From: JAGVSR01 sp964589785
GTDB lineage: Bacteria > Pseudomonadota > Alphaproteobacteria > Rhizobiales > Hyphomicrobiaceae
Assembly: GCA_964589785.1 (NCBI GenBank)
Contig: CAZPUQ010000001.1
Span: 186,001 to 250,000, forward strand
Length of the DNA stretch: 64,000 nucleotides
Direction: 5' to 3'
In this document: positions 8,917-21,273 of the stretch, piece after piece
Layout of the letters: each line of letters opens with the position of its first letter
Numbering within the stretch: position 1 is the first letter of the stretch
Notes under the pieces: model-generated
Told to the model about the DNA's origin: nothing
Seen by the model: only the letters and a program-made list of their open reading frames with translations
The model's database searches: none
Translations under genes and position numbers: made by a program

Positions 8917-10764
8917 TCACGCCACTTTATCCATCGCCTCCAGCTCGTCGATCATGCCTTCGATGACCTTGAGGCCCTTGGACCAGAACGCCGGGTCGCG
9001 GGCATCGAGGCCGAACGGCGCTAGAAGCTCGGAGTGGTGCTTCGAGCCACCGGCCTTCAGCATATCGAAGTATTTCGCGACGAAGCCCGGATGCGCCTCC
9101 TGGTAGAGCCTGTAGAGCGAGTTCACGAGGCAGTCGCCGAACGCATAGGCGTAGACGTAGAACGGCGAATTGATGAAGTGCGGGATGTACGTCCAGAAGA
9201 CCTCGTAGCCGGGCTTGAAGTCGATCGCAGGCCCCAGGCTCTCGTGCTGCACGTCGAGCCAGAACCGGTTCAACTGCTCGGCCGTCAGCTCGCCCTGCCG
9301 GCGCGCCTCGTGCACCTTGCGCTCGAAGGTGTAGAACGCGATCTGGCGCACGACCGTGTTCAGCATGTCCTCGACCTTGGCCGCGATCATCGCCTTCTTC
9401 TCGCGCGCATCTTTGGTATCGGAAAGGAGCGCGCGGAAGGTCAGCATCTCGCCGAACACCGACGCGGTCTCGGCGAGCGTCAGCGGCGTCGGGGCGAGAA
9501 GCGCGCCCTGGCCGCGGGCGAGCATCTGATGCACGCCGTGGCCGAGCTCGTGCGCGAGCGTCATCACATCGCGCGGCTTGCCTTGATAGTTCATGAGCAC
9601 ATAGGGGTGCACGCTCGGCACGGTCGAGGCCGAGAACGCGCCCTGCGCCTTGCCCGCGCGCACCGGCGCATCGATCCAGCCCTTGGCGAAGAACTCGGCG
9701 GCGATCGCCGCCATCTCCGGCGCGAACTGGCCGTAGGCCGCCAGCACCGTCTGCTCGGCCTCCCGCCACGTGAAGGTCCGCTCGGGCTTGTCGGGGAGCG
9801 GCGCGTTGCGGTCCCAGTGATTGAGCCTGTCCATGCCGAGCCAGCGCGCTTTCATCGCATAGTAGCGATGCGACAGGCGCGGATAGGCGGCGCGCACGGA
9901 AGCGACGAGCGCGTCCACCACCGGCGCCTCGACGCGGTTCGCCAGGTGGCGGCTGTCGGCCACGTCCTTGAAGCCGCGCCAGCGGTCGGAGATCTCCTTG
10001 TCCTTCGCCAGCGTGTTGGTGATGAGCGTGAACAGGCGCACGTTGTCGCCGAAGACCTTGGCGAGCGCATCCGCGCCCGCCTTGCGCCGCGCGCCGTCGG
10101 GATTGGAGAGCAGGTTCAGCGTCGGCTCGAGCGTCAGCGGCTCCGCCTCACCCGCCACGGGGAAGCGCAGCGCCGTCATCGTCTCGTTGAAGAGGCGGGA
10201 GAACGCGCTGCGCGAGGTCTGGCTCTTCTCGGTAAAGAGGCGTTCCAGCTTCTCGTCGAGCTGATAGGGCTTCTCGCGGCGCAGGTCGTCGAGCCACGGC
10301 TTGTAGCGCTTGAGCCGCGGCGCCTTGACGGCGTCGGCGAGCACGGCCTCGTCGATCTGGTTGAGCTCGAGCTCGAAGAAGATGAGATCGGTGCCGATGC
10401 GGGTTAGCGCCTCGTTCGTATCGCCGAAGAACTTCGCGCGCGCCGGATCGGCCTGGTTGGCGTAGTAGTGGAGCCCGGCGTAGGAGGCGAGCTTGCCCAT
10501 CAGGTCGGAGAGTTCCTCGTACGCCTTGATGACGTCGCCGAGCTTGTCGCCGTCCTTGGTGATGTCCTGCAGCCGGCCCTGGCACTGCTTCTTAAGGGCC
10601 TGCGCGTCGCGCTCCGCGCGGGCGAGGTCGCGGGCGATCTCGGGCGCGTCCGGCGCAGCATAGAGATCCGACAGATCCCAGACGGGCATCGGCCCGAGCT
10701 CGGGAGACGCGAGGCCGGTAGACGCACGGTTGCCGGACAGGGAAGCCGAAGCGGCGATCGTCAT
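8917..10764 (-). CDS. pepF: Oligoendopeptidase F family metallopeptidase (M3)
   Basis: A 615-residue cytoplasmic zinc peptidase of family M3B that cleaves short peptides. The zinc-binding helix is at about 405-409 (LAHELGHGVHQML), and the N-terminus has the family-typical PVWDLSDLY. Full length with no signal peptide. It stands alone: convergent with the TonB-dependent receptor (palindromic repeats between the two) and divergent from the sigma-54 response regulator. Its leader holds an eight-base inverted repeat. The physiological role, probably recycling of peptides, is by family only. Confidence 0.92.
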   Translation of the reverse strand: MTIAASASLSGNRASTGLASPELGPMPVWDLSDLYAAPDAPEIARDLARAERDAQALKKQCQGRLQDITKDGDKLGDVIKAYEELSDLMGKLASYAGLHYYANQADPARAKFFGDTNEALTRIGTDLIFFELELNQIDEAVLADAVKAPRLKRYKPWLDDLRREKPYQLDEKLERLFTEKSQTSRSAFSRLFNETMTALRFPVAGEAEPLTLEPTLNLLSNPDGARRKAGADALAKVFGDNVRLFTLITNTLAKDKEISDRWRGFKDVADSRHLANRVEAPVVDALVASVRAAYPRLSHRYYAMKARWLGMDRLNHWDRNAPLPDKPERTFTWREAEQTVLAAYGQFAPEMAAIAAEFFAKGWIDAPVRAGKAQGAFSASTVPSVHPYVLMNYQGKPRDVMTLAHELGHGVHQMLARGQGALLAPTPLTLAETASVFGEMLTFRALLSDTKDAREKKAMIAAKVEDMLNTVVRQIAFYTFERKVHEARRQGELTAEQLNRFWLDVQHESLGPAIDFKPGYEVFWTYIPHFINSPFYVYAYAFGDCLVNSLYRLYQEAHPGFVAKYFDMLKAGGSKHHSELLAPFGLDARDPAFWSKGLKVIEGMIDELEAMDKVA

Positions 10765-10790
10765 GAAGTCCTCTTGAATGGGGAGCGGGG

Positions 10791-10833
10791 GGCGGAACGG
10801 CGAACTGCGAACCCGACCCGCTGCGGTTCCGCC
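10791..10833 (-). promoter_or_regulatory. Inverted repeat in the pepF leader
   Basis: GGCGGAAC (10791-10798) and GTTCCGCC (10826-10833) are exact eight-base arms around 27 bases, just upstream of the pepF start. It could fold in the mRNA leader or bind a regulator. There is no T-run, so it is not a classical terminator. Confidence 0.3.
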
Positions 10834-10930
10834 ATGAGTTAAGCGGCCTCAGCGTCCGGGGCAAGGCGCCGGGTGCGGGCGACATGGGCCGCATGCACCC
10901 GATCCCCGTTTTTCAACCGGCGGCAATTAA

Positions 10931-10953
10931 CGGTTGCAGGCCGGCCGCAACCG
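10931..10953 (+). promoter_or_regulatory. Dyad upstream of the sigma-54 response regulator
   Basis: CGGTTGC and GCAACCG flank a GGCCGGCC core, making a nearly continuous 23-base palindrome about 180 bases before the response-regulator start. The palindrome TTTGATCAAA follows at 10967. The size and symmetry fit a dimeric regulator site, possibly autoregulation, but this is inference. Confidence 0.35.
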
Positions 10954-11135
10954 CGCAAACCGGGCGTTTGATCAAAATAGCGACAACGGCGGCCGCCGGG
11001 AAACCTCCTGTTTACCCTTGTCGGGCACTCTCACGCCGTTGTGTCGTGCCGTCGGTCCTTTGCCCGTCCCTCTCCGGGACGCCCGTAAGCGAGCCTGCGG
11101 ACCTCAGTTCCAGTTGTGTCGAGTACGAGTGCCCC

Positions 11136-12644
<1,509 letters not shown>

Positions 12645-12690
12645 CCAACTGTCCCGCGAGGGCCAGCCCCTTGAACGCCCTGCAGATCGT

Positions 12691-12730
12691 GGAGGGTCCG
12701 GTGGCTTCACACCGGGCCCTCCTTGCTTTT
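12691..12730 (+). terminator. Rho-independent terminator of the response regulator
   Basis: A 13-base stem with one G-T wobble (ggagggtccggtg with caccgggccctcc), a six-base loop and TTGCTTTT immediately after. It lies about 47 bases beyond the response-regulator stop codon. Confidence 0.85.
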
Positions 12731-12900
12731 CGGCGGGTCTGCAACGGGGAGAGCCTGTGGCGGCCCGGCGTCAGGGACGGACGAATCGGATAACCAGGGG
12801 GCGAAAGTCTTGTTCTGGCCGCAACGCGTTGATTGTCTGGAACGACCACCATGCCGGGCGGATGGGGCCGAGATCACGGGGCGGACGGGGATTGCCGATC

Positions 12901-14868
12901 ATGCGCAGCACGTATCTCATGGCCGCGGGCCTCATGTCCGCGAGTCTGGCCGCGCTTGCCGCGATGACCCCGCAGGCCCTCGCCGGATCGGCGGCCATGC
13001 CGACGCCGGACGCTGCCCCTGCGGCCGCCTCTCAACCGGCCGACTCTCATCCGGCCACCGGGCCGGCGGAACACTTGCAGCCTCCTCGCTTGGAAACCGG
13101 CAGCCTCGGCTCCAAGGATGCCGCCATCGGCGCCGCCGCCCGCAGGCGTCTCGGGGTGGCGGAGGCACCGGCCAATGACCACCTGCTGCCGGCTGACGCC
13201 GCGCCGCCGGCTCCGCCGGTCGCCGCCGACGCCACGGCCGCTGCCGCGCCGCCAAAGCCGTCACCGGAAGAGCTCGACCGCACGGCGCTCGCGACGTTCT
13301 ATCAAAACCGCGCCGACGAGCCCTTGTGGGTCACCTCCGACGGCTTCACGCCGAAGGCACGGCTGGCGCTTGCGGAATTGAGGCGCGCGGGCGACTACGG
13401 CCTCGATGTGGCTGATTTCGCGGTGCCGGAGCTGGCGCCGAACGCCACGCCGGAAGCCCTGGCAGAGGCGGAGAGCGGGCTGTCTCTCGCCGTCATGACC
13501 TACGCGCGTCACGCCCGTGGCGGCCGTATCGCCAAGCCCTCCGAGCAGCTTTCGTCCTATTTCGACCGGCGCCCGCAGTGGCGGGACCGCGGCGAGTTCC
13601 TGGCCGACCTGGCGAAGGCGGAGGACCCGGCCCGGGTGCTCGTCGAGCTACACCCCAGGCATCCGCAGTTCGAGCTGCTGCGCCAAGCGTGGCTCGAGAC
13701 GCTGCGCGCGCGCAAGGCGAAAGGCGTGAAGGTCGCGCCCTCAGGACCGGACCTGAAACCGGGCGAGAGCCACGCCGACGTCGCCGCGCTGCGCAAGCGG
13801 TTCGACGTAGCGGCCGCCGACGGCGCCGATCCCGCCCTCTATGACGAGCGCCTCGCGTCCGCCGTCCGCGGGTTCCAGACGTTGAAGGGCCTCGCGCCTG
13901 CCGACGGCACGCTGACGAAGGAGACGCGCGCGAAGCTGAACCAGCCGGTCAAGGGCAGCACCGACCAGCTCGCGGCGAACATGGAGATGTGGCGCTTCAT
14001 GCCCGCCGATCTCGGCGACATGCACGTCGCGCTCAACGTGCCGGAATACGAGATCCGCATCCTGAAGTCGGGCGCTGAGGTGTTCCACGAGCGCGTCACG
14101 GTCGGCCTCGTCAACAAGCAGACGCCCATCTTCTCCGACCAGATCGAGCTCGTGACCTTCAAGTCGCGCTGGCGCGTGCCCGACAGCATCAAGGTGCGCG
14201 AGATCTGGCCGAGCCTGCTGGCCGGCGGCGGGCTGATGCGCCAGCACAAGCTGGAGATGCGCCGCAAGGGGACCGACGAGCTTGTCGACTGGAAGCGGAT
14301 CGACTGGTCGAAGGCCGACATGACCGACTTCGTGATCTGGCAGCCGCCGGGCCCGATCAACCAGCTCGGGCTCGTGAAGTTCTCGTTCCCGAACAAGCAC
14401 TACGTGTTCATGCACGACACGCCCGACAAGCACATGTTCAACTGGACGCGCCGCGCCAACAGCCACGGCTGCATGCGCATCCGCAATCCGCTGAAGATGG
14501 CGGAGGTGATCCTCAGCGCCGACAAGGGCTGGGACCGGGCGAGGATCGACGATCTCGTGAAGACCGGGCCGGAGCACAACATCATCACGCTCGACACGAA
14601 GGTCCCCGTTCACATCACCTACTTCACCGCCCGGGTCGGCGAGGGCGGCAAGATCGCCACGTTCGGCGACATCTACGGCCACGAGCGCCGCTTCACGCAG
14701 GCCCTGAAGGGCCAGTGGGAGAAGATCGCCGTCGGCCCCGATCACCTGGCGCCCGTCGACGAGACGACGCCGCCGCGCGCGGCCTCGCGCAGCCGGGTCG
14801 CAAAGGCGAAAGCTGGCGGCGAGAGCGTGCAGAGCCTCGTCCAGAACGCCCTCGGCGGCGGTTTCTGA
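12901..14868 (+). CDS. YcbB-type L,D-transpeptidase
   Basis: A 655-residue periplasmic enzyme that forms 3-3 (meso-DAP to meso-DAP) crosslinks in peptidoglycan. It starts at MRSTYLMAAGLMSASLAALA, a signal peptide ending near ALAG. An Ala/Pro-rich stretch follows to about residue 125, then a catalytic-scaffold region and a peptidoglycan-binding-like domain (VRGFQTLKGLAPADGTLTKET). The YkuD domain carries the catalytic cysteine C524 in SHGCMRI. ANMEMWRFMP is typical of the YcbB/LdtD group. An upstream extension is possible in frame but is not signal-like. It is preceded by the response-regulator terminator, so it has its own promoter, and is convergent with purM. Confidence 0.92.
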   Translation: MRSTYLMAAGLMSASLAALAAMTPQALAGSAAMPTPDAAPAAASQPADSHPATGPAEHLQPPRLETGSLGSKDAAIGAAARRRLGVAEAPANDHLLPADAAPPAPPVAADATAAAAPPKPSPEELDRTALATFYQNRADEPLWVTSDGFTPKARLALAELRRAGDYGLDVADFAVPELAPNATPEALAEAESGLSLAVMTYARHARGGRIAKPSEQLSSYFDRRPQWRDRGEFLADLAKAEDPARVLVELHPRHPQFELLRQAWLETLRARKAKGVKVAPSGPDLKPGESHADVAALRKRFDVAAADGADPALYDERLASAVRGFQTLKGLAPADGTLTKETRAKLNQPVKGSTDQLAANMEMWRFMPADLGDMHVALNVPEYEIRILKSGAEVFHERVTVGLVNKQTPIFSDQIELVTFKSRWRVPDSIKVREIWPSLLAGGGLMRQHKLEMRRKGTDELVDWKRIDWSKADMTDFVIWQPPGPINQLGLVKFSFPNKHYVFMHDTPDKHMFNWTRRANSHGCMRIRNPLKMAEVILSADKGWDRARIDDLVKTGPEHNIITLDTKVPVHITYFTARVGEGGKIATFGDIYGHERRFTQALKGQWEKIAVGPDHLAPVDETTPPRAASRSRVAKAKAGGESVQSLVQNALGGGF

Positions 14869-14932
14869 CACGCACGACCGGCGCCGGCCTCATTCCCTCT
14901 TGCCGCACGCGGGAAGCGGGGTTTCGTGCACC

Positions 14933-16057
14933 TCAATACTTGAGCCGGCCCTCGTAGTGCACGGCCCAGGTCTCGCCCTTGCCTTTGGCGTCGGAGCGCG
15001 CGCCCGTCGGCGGGATGATCCTGCCGAGGACGACGGGCGCTTCGCCCGCGTCGGCAAGCGCCTGCAGCACCGTGCCGGCGCGGTCGCCGGCCGCGATGAC
15101 CACCATGCCGATGCCGCAGTTGAACGTGCGCAGCATTTCCGCGTCGTCGAGGCGTCCGGCCTTCGCCAGCCACCCGAAGACGGGGGGCACGGTGATGGCC
15201 GACAGATCGACGGCCGCCGCCACGCTGTCCGGCAGCACGCGCGGCAGGTTCTCCGACAGGCCGCCGCCGGTGATGTGCGACAGGCCCTTGACGGCGCCGC
15301 CGGCGGCCCCGCCTGTCGCCGCGATGGCGGCCAGCACGGACCTCACGTAGATGCGCGTCGGCGCGAGGAGTGCCTCGCCGAACGTCGCCGATGGCGCCCA
15401 CGGTGCGGCGTCGCTCCAACTTATGCGCTCGCTCGCGACGAGCCGCCGGACGAGGCTGTAGCCGTTCGAGTGGACGCCCGACGACGGCAGGCCGATGAGC
15501 ACGTCGCCGACGGCGATGTCGGAGCGGGGAAGCAGCGCACCGCGCTCCACGGCGCCGACGGCAAAGCCCGCCAGGTCGTAGTCGCCTTCCCGATAGAGGC
15601 CCGGCATCTCGGCCGTCTCGCCGCCGATCAGCGCGCAGCCCGCGAGCCGGCAGCCCTCGGCGATGCCCGCCACCACGTCGCGCGCGACGCCGACGTCGAG
15701 GCGGCCCGTCGCGTAGTAGTCGAGGAAGAACAGCGGCTCGGCCCCCTGCACCACAAGGTCGTTGACGCACATGGCGACGAGATCGATGCCGATCGTCGTA
15801 TGCCGCCCGCTGTCGATGGCGATCTTGAGTTTCGTGCCCACCCCGTCGTTGGCCGCGACGAGGATCGGATCGCTGAAGCCGGCGGCCTTCAGATCGAAGA
15901 GGCCGCCGAACCCGCCGAGATCCGCGTCCGCGCCCGAGCGCCGCGTGGCCTTCACCAGCGGTTTGATGGCATGAACGAGCGCGTTGCCGGCGTCGATGTC
16001 GACCCCGGACTCGCGATAGGTGATGGGCGCGGATTTCTCGTCGTTGGACTGGACCAT
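14933..16057 (-). CDS. purM: Phosphoribosylformylglycinamidine cyclo-ligase (AIR synthetase)
   Basis: A 374-residue cytoplasmic enzyme of purine synthesis that closes the imidazole ring of FGAM with ATP to give AIR. Recognised by ITYRESGVDIDAGNALV, VAANDGVGTKLKIA, GIDLVAMCVNDLVVQGAEP, ALIGGETAEMPG and GLPSSGVHSNGYSLVR, in family order and at full length. Start ATG at 16057. purN, its frequent partner, is not beside it: downstream is the convergent L,D-transpeptidase gene, and upstream the divergent DUF2066 gene. Confidence 0.96.
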   Translation of the reverse strand: MVQSNDEKSAPITYRESGVDIDAGNALVHAIKPLVKATRRSGADADLGGFGGLFDLKAAGFSDPILVAANDGVGTKLKIAIDSGRHTTIGIDLVAMCVNDLVVQGAEPLFFLDYYATGRLDVGVARDVVAGIAEGCRLAGCALIGGETAEMPGLYREGDYDLAGFAVGAVERGALLPRSDIAVGDVLIGLPSSGVHSNGYSLVRRLVASERISWSDAAPWAPSATFGEALLAPTRIYVRSVLAAIAATGGAAGGAVKGLSHITGGGLSENLPRVLPDSVAAAVDLSAITVPPVFGWLAKAGRLDDAEMLRTFNCGIGMVVIAAGDRAGTVLQALADAGEAPVVLGRIIPPTGARSDAKGKGETWAVHYEGRLKY

Positions 16058-16292
16058 GCAACCCCGGCAGCCGTTTGCCGCCCCGGCCCCAGCCGGAAGC
16101 GATGAGAATGCGCGCGAGGCGTGCGGCGGATCGGCCGAAGGATCGCCCTGTTCGGGCTCGCGACCCGATTTTCGCCCGAATGCTCGCGAGAACTTGGGGC
16201 GCTCTATCAGCTTGGAAGCCCGGCGGCAACCAGCCGGCGCCGCATCGGGGCGTCCCCCGGCATTCTCCGTGATCTCGGGAAGGTTCGACGGC

Positions 16293-17456
16293 ATGCGATC
16301 TGCGGTTTCCGGGCTCCTCGCAACGGCGGCGGTCGCCCTCGCGCTCGTGGCGGCCCTCCCGGCGGCGGTCCTGGCCAAGCCCGCAGCCGACCGGGCCTAC
16401 ACGATCGCCAACTATCCCGTCGAAGCGCGTGCCAAGGATGCTGTGGCCGCGAAGGACACCGCCATCGCCGAGGGCCAGAAGGCGGCGTTCCGCTCCCTCC
16501 TGAAGCGCATCGTGCCGGTAACGGCCTATCGCAACATCGACAAGCTCGGTCCGGTCGACCCCGCGACCCTGATCGACGGCGTCGCAGTCCGCTCGGAGCG
16601 CAACTCCGCGACCGAGTACATCGCCAACCTGGACTTCTCCTTTCAGGCCGCCGAGGTGCGGGACCTGCTGAACCGGCAAGGCATTCCCTTCGTCGATACG
16701 CAGGCGCGCGAGACGATCGTCGTATCGCTGGTGCGCGATGCCAGGGCGGCGGCGGGGCCTTCGGGTGAGTTCCGCGCCGCAAGCGGCACGTGGGCGACGG
16801 TGTGGCCCTCGCTCGATCTGCAGAACTCCGTCGCCCCGCTCCGAATCGAGGCGCTGAAGCCGGAGGTCGGCGCCGACGTGCTGCGCGGGCTCTACGACGA
16901 TCCGTCGGCCTCGATCATGACGCTCGTTGCGGCCTACGGGACCGACCAGATCGTGCTCGCGATCGCCGACGTCGATACCGAAGGTGGCAAGGTCAACATC
17001 CTGCTGGCGGGTCAGGACTCCGCCGGCCCGTTCGCGCTGCGGCGCGGCTACCGGCTGAGCGACGGCGATCTCGCCTACACGCTGGAGCTCGCCGCCGTCA
17101 TCTCCCAGGGCATCCTGGAGGGCCGATGGAAGGCCGTGAACGACGGCACCGCGCCGCCGCCGCCCGCCATGGGCGCGGTCTTCGATCCGGACGGCCGGGG
17201 CGCGGCCTACGGCGGCGGCGAGGAGGTCTCGTTCGATGTGCAGTTCGGCGGCTCCGGCGAGTGGAACGACATGCGCCGCATCCTGCTCGAGGCGCCCGGA
17301 ATCGACGACATCCGCATCGGCTCCATCTCGGCGGGGCACGCCTCCGTCAGCGTCCGGTATCCCGGCGGCGGGTCCGCGCTTGCCCGGACGCTGGCGGGCT
17401 ATGGTCTGGCGCTCGAGGATACCGGCGGCCTGTGGGTCCTGCGCGCGCGCCGCTGA
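16293..17456 (+). CDS. DUF2066 domain protein, secreted or membrane-anchored
   Basis: A 387-residue protein starting with a signal sequence (MRSAVSGLLATAAVALAL, cleavage near VLAKP). The body matches DUF2066: a pattern of the type AxxxGQKAAFRSLLKRIVP, LDFSFQAAEVRDLLNRQGIPF and a C-terminal region. Function is unknown; by location the family is periplasmic. The conserved position, divergent from purM and next to pgsA and hdaA genes, is a recurring arrangement in Alphaproteobacteria. The start at 16293 has GGGAAGG upstream. The frame is open further upstream but without signal-peptide features. Confidence 0.85.
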   Translation: MRSAVSGLLATAAVALALVAALPAAVLAKPAADRAYTIANYPVEARAKDAVAAKDTAIAEGQKAAFRSLLKRIVPVTAYRNIDKLGPVDPATLIDGVAVRSERNSATEYIANLDFSFQAAEVRDLLNRQGIPFVDTQARETIVVSLVRDARAAAGPSGEFRAASGTWATVWPSLDLQNSVAPLRIEALKPEVGADVLRGLYDDPSASIMTLVAAYGTDQIVLAIADVDTEGGKVNILLAGQDSAGPFALRRGYRLSDGDLAYTLELAAVISQGILEGRWKAVNDGTAPPPPAMGAVFDPDGRGAAYGGGEEVSFDVQFGGSGEWNDMRRILLEAPGIDDIRIGSISAGHASVSVRYPGGGSALARTLAGYGLALEDTGGLWVLRARR

Positions 17457-17666
17457 TCGGAGAGCCGTGGGCCGAAGCGCACCTGAACGCCGTGACGGTT
17501 ACGGATAATTCCGGGGAAGGCTTGCCGGATCGGTCCGGAGCGTGGCAGTCGTGGCCCTAAGGGGCACGGTGTGCCGTCCCCGATCTGCCTGCGAGCGGGG
17601 ACTCCTGTCCGTCCCGCCCCGCCGCCGACCGACAGACTGCCGAAGCCACAGCCGAAGACGCCAACC

Positions 17667-18227
17667 GTGAGCCTGCCCAACATCATCACGACCGGACGTG
17701 TCATTCTCGTTCCGGTCATCTTCTGGCTGCTCGTGACCGGGCAGTCGCAGCTCGCATTCTACGCGTTCCTCATCGCCGGCCTATCCGATGCGGTCGACGG
17801 CTACCTCGCCAACCGCTTCGACTGGAAGACGGAGCTCGGCTCCTACCTCGATCCCATTGCCGACAAGCTGTTGTTCGTCAGCATCTTCGTTGCGCTCGGC
17901 GTCTCGGACGCACTGCCGTCGTGGCTCGTCATCGCGGTCGTCTCGCGCGATATCCTGATCGTCGCCGGCGTCGTGCTCGCCTGGCTCATGGACCGGCCGT
18001 TCGAGATGAAGCCGCTGCCTGTCAGCAAGGCGCATACGGCGGCGCTCGTGGTGCTCGTCGCCGTCGTCCTGGCGGACCAGGCTTTCGCGCTCGGGCTCGA
18101 CATGCTGAAGATGGTCCTGATCGGGGTCACGGGAACGTTGACGTTCGCGTCGCTCGCCGCCTATCTCGACATGTGGTTGAGGCACATGTCGGCGGCGGAT
18201 GCGCCGGGTTCCGGCAAGACGCCCTGA
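17667..18227 (+). CDS. pgsA: CDP-alcohol phosphatidyltransferase (PgsA-like)
   Basis: A 186-residue integral membrane enzyme that moves a phosphatidyl group from CDP-diacylglycerol to an alcohol, most likely glycerol 3-phosphate for phosphatidylglycerol synthesis. The signature is SDAVDGYLANRFDWKTELGS followed by YLDPIADK. It fits the D-x2-DG-x2-A-x9-G-x3-D-x3-D pattern, with Asn in place of the usual Arg after the Ala. Several hydrophobic helices are present. Two GTG starts compete: 17667 (VSLPNIITTGRVI, where the family normally begins) and 17571 (AAGGGG upstream, but adding 32 Pro-rich residues). I prefer 17667. A second pgsA elsewhere could exist, so the exact alcohol is not certain. Confidence 0.82.
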   Translation: MSLPNIITTGRVILVPVIFWLLVTGQSQLAFYAFLIAGLSDAVDGYLANRFDWKTELGSYLDPIADKLLFVSIFVALGVSDALPSWLVIAVVSRDILIVAGVVLAWLMDRPFEMKPLPVSKAHTAALVVLVAVVLADQAFALGLDMLKMVLIGVTGTLTFASLAAYLDMWLRHMSAADAPGSGKTP

Positions 18228-18286
18228 GTTGCCGACGGCGGGAGTTGGCCATCCCGCGAGCGTTCCGGCGCCATTGGAATAGAGTG

Positions 18287-19000
18287 ATGTCCGCATCCGA
18301 CCCGAAAGATCCGGAGCAGTTGGTGCTCGCCCTGCCGCACCGCCCGGCGCTGGCGCTGGAGGACTTCCTCGTCAGCACCAGCAACGCCGCGGCCGTGGCG
18401 CTGGTCGACGGCTGGCCGCACTGGACGGCGCGGGCGGCGGTCGTGGCGGGACCTGCGGGCTCGGGCAAGAGCCACCTGACGAACGTGTGGCGGCTCAGAT
18501 CGGGTGCCGAGAGCGTTGCCGCCTCCGAGCTGTCGGAGCCGGCCATCGCCTCGCTCGAGCGGCATGGGGCGATTGCGGTCGAGGATCTCGACCGCGGCAT
18601 CGCCGACGAGCGCGTTCTTTTCCATCTGCTCAATCTCACCAAGGAGAAGGGGCACGCCCTGCTCGCCACCTCGCGCGCCGCGCCGGGCGAGCTCGACGTG
18701 GCGCTGCCCGATCTGCGCTCGCGGCTTAGGGCCCTGCCGCTGGTGCGGATCGAGGCGCCCGACGACGAGCTTTTGAAGGCGGTGCTCGTCAAGCTGTTCA
18801 CGGACCGGCAGCTCACGCCCGAGCCGCACGTCATCGCTCATCTGGCCCTGCACATGGAACGCTCGTTCGAGGCCGCGGCCCGCCTCGTGGAGGCGTGCGA
18901 CCAGCTGGCGCTGGCCCGCCACCGCCGGGTGACGCGCGCCATTGCCGCAGAGGCCCTGGAGCGGATCGGCGGTGCCGGCGCTGCGGTTGGCAAGGGGTGA
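18287..19000 (+). CDS. hdaA: HdaA, DnaA-related regulator of replication initiation
   Basis: A 237-residue DnaA-family protein that has AAA+ and lid domains but no DNA-binding domain. It should promote hydrolysis of DnaA-bound ATP together with the beta clamp and so limit re-initiation. Visible: the N-terminal clamp-binding motif QLVLAL (11-16), Walker A GPAGSGKSH (55-63), a Walker-B-like AIAVEDLDRG, and the sensor region LLATSRAAPGE. It follows the pgsA-like gene by about 60 bases on the same strand and precedes ppk, an order common in Alphaproteobacteria. Start ATG at 18287. Confidence 0.9.
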   Translation: MSASDPKDPEQLVLALPHRPALALEDFLVSTSNAAAVALVDGWPHWTARAAVVAGPAGSGKSHLTNVWRLRSGAESVAASELSEPAIASLERHGAIAVEDLDRGIADERVLFHLLNLTKEKGHALLATSRAAPGELDVALPDLRSRLRALPLVRIEAPDDELLKAVLVKLFTDRQLTPEPHVIAHLALHMERSFEAAARLVEACDQLALARHRRVTRAIAAEALERIGGAGAAVGKG

Positions 19001-19068
19001 TTGTCATGCAATCGTCAGACAGTGGGGGCCTAAGTCGACGCCGAAGACTCTGAGAAAGGTGAAGGGGC

Positions 19069-21269
<2,201 letters not shown>

Positions 21270-21273
<4 letters not shown>

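Larger units (their letters stand above)
10765..11135. other. Divergent control region between pepF and the response regulator
   Basis: A 371-base region with several dyads: GGCGGAAC at 10791 with GTTCCGCC at 10826; CGGTTGC at 10931 with GCAACCG at 10947 around a GGCCGGCC core; and the ten-base palindrome TTTGATCAAA at 10967. No convincing open reading frame. The response-regulator frame stays open upstream of 11136 (to 10884), but that extension has no family similarity and is taken as leader. Confidence 0.5.

Noticed and set aside
14933..16057. Purine riboswitch or PurR-type control ahead of purM
   Set aside because: The 235-base divergent gap shows no recognisable riboswitch core or operator.
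14742..17339. 865-codon minus-strand open frame
   Set aside because: It runs antisense to the L,D-transpeptidase end and the DUF2066 gene and out of frame with purM, all three well supported. Arg/Gly-rich translation without a family match.
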